Origin: Macrobrachium rosenbergii
Taxonomy: Eukaryota; Arthropoda; Malacostraca; Decapoda; Palaemonidae
Assembly: GCF_040412425.1 (NCBI RefSeq)
Contig: NC_089744.1
Span: 30,222,001 to 30,286,000 of the forward strand
Length of the DNA: 64,000 nucleotides
Direction: 5' to 3'
A program made the translations under genes and the position numbers. The notes beneath the pieces are model-generated. The model was not told the origin of the DNA. It was given only the letters and a program-made list of their open reading frames with translations, and made no database searches. Numbering within the stretch: position 1 is the first letter of the stretch; the number at the start of each line of letters is the position of its first letter. Positions 60,723-64,000 of the stretch are shown here, piece after piece.

Positions 60723-61422
60723 CCTGCGTGGGATGTGACTCTCGTTCTAAGGAGCCTGACTCATGCGCCGTACCAGCCTTTATGAGAGTCGTCAGATAGG
60801 GATCTGACCCTCATGCCTCTTCTTGCTTGCCCTGGCATCAGCAAAGAGAGTTGATGAACTTCACAGACTTTCCTTTGATGTTAAACACTTGAGGGGATGG
60901 GGATCAGTTACGCTTGATTTCGTTCCGGATTTTATAGTGAAGACAAAGAATCCTTCGGTCCCTGACACTCAGTTCGAGTCTTTCATGATCCCTTCCCTAG
61001 AGGACTTTGTTGGTAATGATCCAGACAAGATGCTACTATGTTCTATTAGAGTGCTGTGGCGATACCTGAAGAGGACTTACCACCTCCGGCCTGAGTGTCG
61101 ACGACTCTTTGTTAGTACTGGCTCGACCAAGAAAGAAGTGTCCAAGAACACGATCTCTTTCTGGCTTCATGAGACGATAAGGAGAGCGTATTCTGCTGCT
61201 AGAGAAGATGACACAGGTACGCTTTGTCTGAGACCTCATGAAGTCTGTAGCATTGGTCCGTCCCTCGCATTCCGGAACAACCTGTCGGTCCCACAGGTTG
61301 TGAAGGCAGGTGTGTGGTCCCAACAGACCACTTTCACTTCCTTCTACCTTCAGGATGTTGCCCACGAGTCCTTGGACACTTTTTCCTTGGGTCATGTGGT
61401 GGCTGCTCAACAAGTTGTGTAG
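60723..61422 (+). pseudogene. DIRS-like tyrosine recombinase, broken
   Basis: The N-terminal part reads AWDVTLVLRSLTHAPYQPL in one frame and stops at 60783. A shift leads to the main frame (about 60820-61422) with LALASAKRVDELHRLSF, the first catalytic Arg block (R9 counted from 60823), LRPHEVCSIGPSLAF at the HxxR block and GVWSQQTTFTSFYLQDV containing the catalytic Tyr175. His139 is present, but the expected Arg at 142 is Cys (codon TGT at 61246-61248), a CGT-to-TGT change typical of methylated-CpG decay. Family members cut and rejoin DNA through the Tyr; loss of the Arg plus two frame breaks should leave this copy inactive. The TTG at 60823 is not a real start. Confidence 0.82.
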
Positions 61423-62000
61423 CTTACCCGGCTCCTCTAACAGGACAGGTTGCGTCTCATGTAAGATGTACAGTTGTGATTGGGAGAATGAATGTGGAGT
61501 AACTGGTCTTTCTTCCTTCTCCTCATCTCGACTCTCTTCCTACGGGCAGGGAGTGGATGTGCCGTTACATGCTGGATCTGGCAGTCGATGCAGGTAAACA
61601 CTTAACTAGAGCTTCCGTTCTACTTCCTTTCAGGATCATAGAAGCAACCCCACTCCTTCTTCTTGCAAGGGAGGAAGGAGATCATGACAATAAGACAAAC
61701 TCAATGCTTGTATTTGCCTTAATGTCACAGACTTTAAAGTTGTTCCTAGCCTACTTTGCTTGAACTGACATTTCCTCTTTCATGCAAAGGGATCTAGAAG
61801 TCTGACAATTGATCTCGTGTTTCTTACAACCCGATCATTTTGTCAGAGGCAGTTTTCCCTTCCTCGCTCTATCGACTAGGAAGGGAACACAAGATGTGAA
61901 CTCCAGTCAGTCTATAGAGACTCACTCAGATTCCTCCCTCTGACGAGTGAGTCTTCCTAATGTAAAGGACTGGCGGTCTGTATACCGTGTTGGAACAAAT
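61423..62000. other. 3' non-coding part of the DIRS-like element
   Basis: No coding recognised. AATGTAAAGGACT near 61958 repeats the terminal word of the inverted repeat that follows. Confidence 0.45.
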
Positions 62001-62273
62001 CAGTTTTTTAAAGTAAATTGTATTTTTCCTAACTATACAAACCTGAGGTCCTTTACATTTCATGCCCACCTCATGCCACCCCTCAATCTGACACCTGGGC
62101 CAAAAGGCAACTGGAATGTCTATATCCAGACATCAGGCAGGGGGTACTCCCGCCTCCTAACCACCTTGTTCGAAAGCTCAATGGCTGTTTCCAGCTCCGC
62201 TGAAAGTAATTTCTAATGTAAAGGACCTCAGGTTTGAATAGTTAGGAAAAATACAATTTACTTTAAAAAACTG
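62001..62273. repeat. Right terminal region: 59-bp near-perfect inverted repeat enclosing the inverted terminal sequence
   Basis: Arms 62001-62059 and 62215-62273 are reverse complements with one mismatch in 59 positions. They begin CAGTTTTTTAAAGTAAATTG and end CAATTTACTTTAAAAAACTG. Between them, 62108-62214 is the inverse of the left terminal repeats. This could be the DIRS right end, or a palindromic MITE related to it. Confidence 0.85.
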
Positions 62274-62382
62274 TGATACTTTCAGGTGTCCCATTATATT
62301 GCTTCACAGAAATGGGGCCTGTTCCTTGAGCATTATTGACATTACCTGCCGCATTTCTTCACAATATAATTTTTTTTAACAG
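62274..62382 (+). other. Intron end upstream of a coding exon
   Basis: Ends in a polypyrimidine tract and acceptor, TTTTTTTTAACAG, at 62382. Confidence 0.55.
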
Positions 62383-62495
62383 GTACAGTAATGGGAAGTC
62401 AGCGCAAATGTGATGGTGAATATGGTCCTGGAACAATTGAGTCTGATGATGAGATTGAAAATTATTCTGGATCAGGTTCTGACAGTGAAGATGAG
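62383..62495 (+). CDS. Exon of an unidentified acidic protein (partial gene)
   Basis: The exon is bounded by the acceptor TTTTTAACAG|GTACAG and the donor GATGAG|GTGAGA. From ATG at 62391 it encodes 35 residues in phase 0 at the donor, beginning MGSQRKCDGEYGPGTIESDD and ending SGSGSDSEDE. The segment is strongly acidic and Ser-rich, with SDSEDE-type casein-kinase-2 sites, as in many nuclear or nucleolar proteins. The frame is also open across the acceptor (T-V before the Met), so it could be either the first coding exon or an internal exon. No later exon is identified before the window ends. I cannot name the gene. Confidence 0.55.
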
Positions 62496-64000
62496 GTGAG
62501 ACAGACTATTTGTATTGTTAATGGATGCAAAATTTTAATATATTATATTTACTTTTTTCTGTTCATCTCACTTTTTTTTTCTGCCAATATTTAGATTTGC
62601 TATTTGTTTTGTCACAAACCCATCAATTTTCAGTTGCCTGAATGCACCTAAGCTTTGTTTCTGTATGTGCTTCACAGTAAAGCAAATAATGCACATTGGC
62701 CATCTGCACATTTGGGCCTCAAAGTGCCACCATCAGCGTGAAACATAATTCCGAGTTTGCTGGCCATCTGTGCAAACCCTTTGATTTTTCTCTGTTTGCT
62801 ACTCATCATGTAACTTTTTCCTCTCACATGCTCCCTGCCAGTGTGGTCATAGTTTTATCCCCTACATGCTCCCTGTGATGGCTTATTCTGAAATTTTGTC
62901 ATTTTCTTATTTAGCTTTTTAAGTAAACTACAGTAAGTGGCATTTCTTTACCTTGGTAGTCCTGTTTTGTTCTTCTTGGTTGATATTAAATTATTTTACC
63001 ATGTTAGATTCTGTATTCCTTTTTATTTTGCATTTGGCCATTTGTGAGTTTTGCTTACTTCAGGGTTTGCTTATTGAATTGGATAGGTTCATTGACCAAG
63101 TTTACTCATAATTAGTGTCTGAAATGTTAATTGCATTGGAGGTGATTGGTTTTTCATAATAACTTATTTAGTTAGACAATATCATAACTCTGTGCAGGCG
63201 TATAGGCACAGCTTGTAGACATTGCTATAATTTTACATTCGATGTTGAAAGAGACTCTCAATTGATGAATAGTATTAGCGGTCTCTTGTTCAGTTGCACT
63301 TCCCATATCTCCACTAGACCCATGGCCACACTTTTTCCTGTTACTGTCTCTAGTGTGTAATTCCTTTAGAGTTTCTGCCTACATGAGTAGGTGGTAATGG
63401 AATAGAAAAGAGAGAGAGAGAGAGAGAGCATACTTTCACAATCCAGAAGGAGAAAGAGACAAAGAATGAGCTTCCATGGCTGTTTTCTTGCTAGCATTAC
63501 CATCAGTAAAGAGGGTAGGTGAGCAGCACAGGCTCCCTTACTTGTGCAGTGCTTATAGGAATGTGGATTTTTTTTTTTCATTTGTTCCTTAGTTCATGTT
63601 GAAGGTACAGAACCTTTCATTCCCTTACGAGCGATTCGAGACTGTTGTACAGTATTCCCTAGCAAGTTGATAATCTTTGCAGTTCACTGCAGTTTTGTCT
63701 TTTTGTGTTGAACTTTGTTTTTCTTTTACCATGGGAAGACTTTCTGCACAAATTCTCAAACCAATTTTGAGCAAGTGTTAACACATGCAATTGAATTGGC
63801 CAAATTTTTGTCTCCCTTCTTATGTAAGTGCACACATACCCATAGAAAAGCATTATGTTTTCACTTCGTAAGTCACTGCCTGCCTTTGTTGCCAATGTGT
63901 AACATATATTAAAAATGTATAAATCTGTGATATTGGTACATACTGATTAGAATTGTTAAATGGTTAATGGTTATTCAGTGGTGCAAGATAATCAAAGATA
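62496..64000 (+). other. Probable intron to the window end
   Basis: AT- and T-rich DNA after the donor at 62496 contains a short (AG)n tract at 63407-63430. No further exon with both splice signals and an acidic or otherwise convincing frame is visible. Confidence 0.4.

Larger units (their letters stand above)
57931..62273 (+). mobile_element. Decayed, internally deleted DIRS-like retroelement
   Basis: A Cys-rich gag-like region (58341-60713) is followed directly by a tyrosine recombinase (60723-61422). The left end is two tandem 157-bp copies of a terminal sequence, and the right end holds the same sequence in inverse orientation. Inverted termini plus a tyrosine recombinase in place of a DDE integrase are the hallmarks of the DIRS order. 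The reverse transcriptase, RNase H and methyltransferase that normally lie between gag and recombinase are missing. Frameshifts and stops interrupt both coding parts. Outer boundaries are approximate. Confidence 0.75.

Overview
This is nuclear DNA of an arthropod, most likely a decapod crustacean (shrimp, crab or crayfish). The signs are very dense AG, AT and ATT microsatellites, a long satellite array, short TTAGG-type motifs (the arthropod telomere unit), DIRS-type and non-LTR retroelements, and interspersed repeats that I recall from decapod genomes. The decapod call rests on memory of such repeats, not on a search. Unique DNA is sparse. I can support only two host-gene pieces.

Layout. 1-9.6 kb: microsatellites, a composite TC minisatellite (3.0-3.5 kb), a SINE-like insertion with an 18-bp target-site duplication (5.9-6.3 kb), three neighbouring foldback elements (6.55-7.53 kb), an ORF-bearing stretch of unknown nature (7.7-8.9 kb) and a tRNA-like inverted pair (9.1-9.2 kb). 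9.6-35.87 kb: one continuous satellite of about 26 kb built on a 23-bp unit. It has three sub-domains: a 46-bp dimeric domain, a monomeric domain with a 2.03-kb higher-order duplication, and a diverged 'cttaatttt' domain holding a decayed island. 36-49 kb: repeats, including 5'-truncated LINE copies whose 3' tails are the (AAT)n microsatellites, and otherwise featureless DNA.

49.5-53.0 kb: the most interesting locus. An uninterrupted 359-codon mariner-type transposase ORF has no visible terminal inverted repeats. Its third catalytic Asp is replaced by Glu, and the HDN and GRP-type motifs are changed. A TATA box, a GC-rich leader exon ending in a good splice donor, a 1.33-kb intron and a good acceptor lie upstream. 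This looks like a host gene derived from mariner (inference).

53-57.7 kb: a Helitron-like non-autonomous repeat candidate, two more SINE-like copies and an inverted-repeat element with TTAGG-like motifs. 57.9-62.3 kb: a decayed DIRS-like element with a Cys-rich gag-like region in three frames, no reverse transcriptase, a tyrosine recombinase whose catalytic HxxR is HxxC, and inverted terminal repeats. 62.38-62.50 kb: an exon encoding an acidic Asp/Glu/Ser-rich segment of an unidentified gene, followed by intron to the end of the window. No rRNA, functional tRNA or CRISPR array was found.
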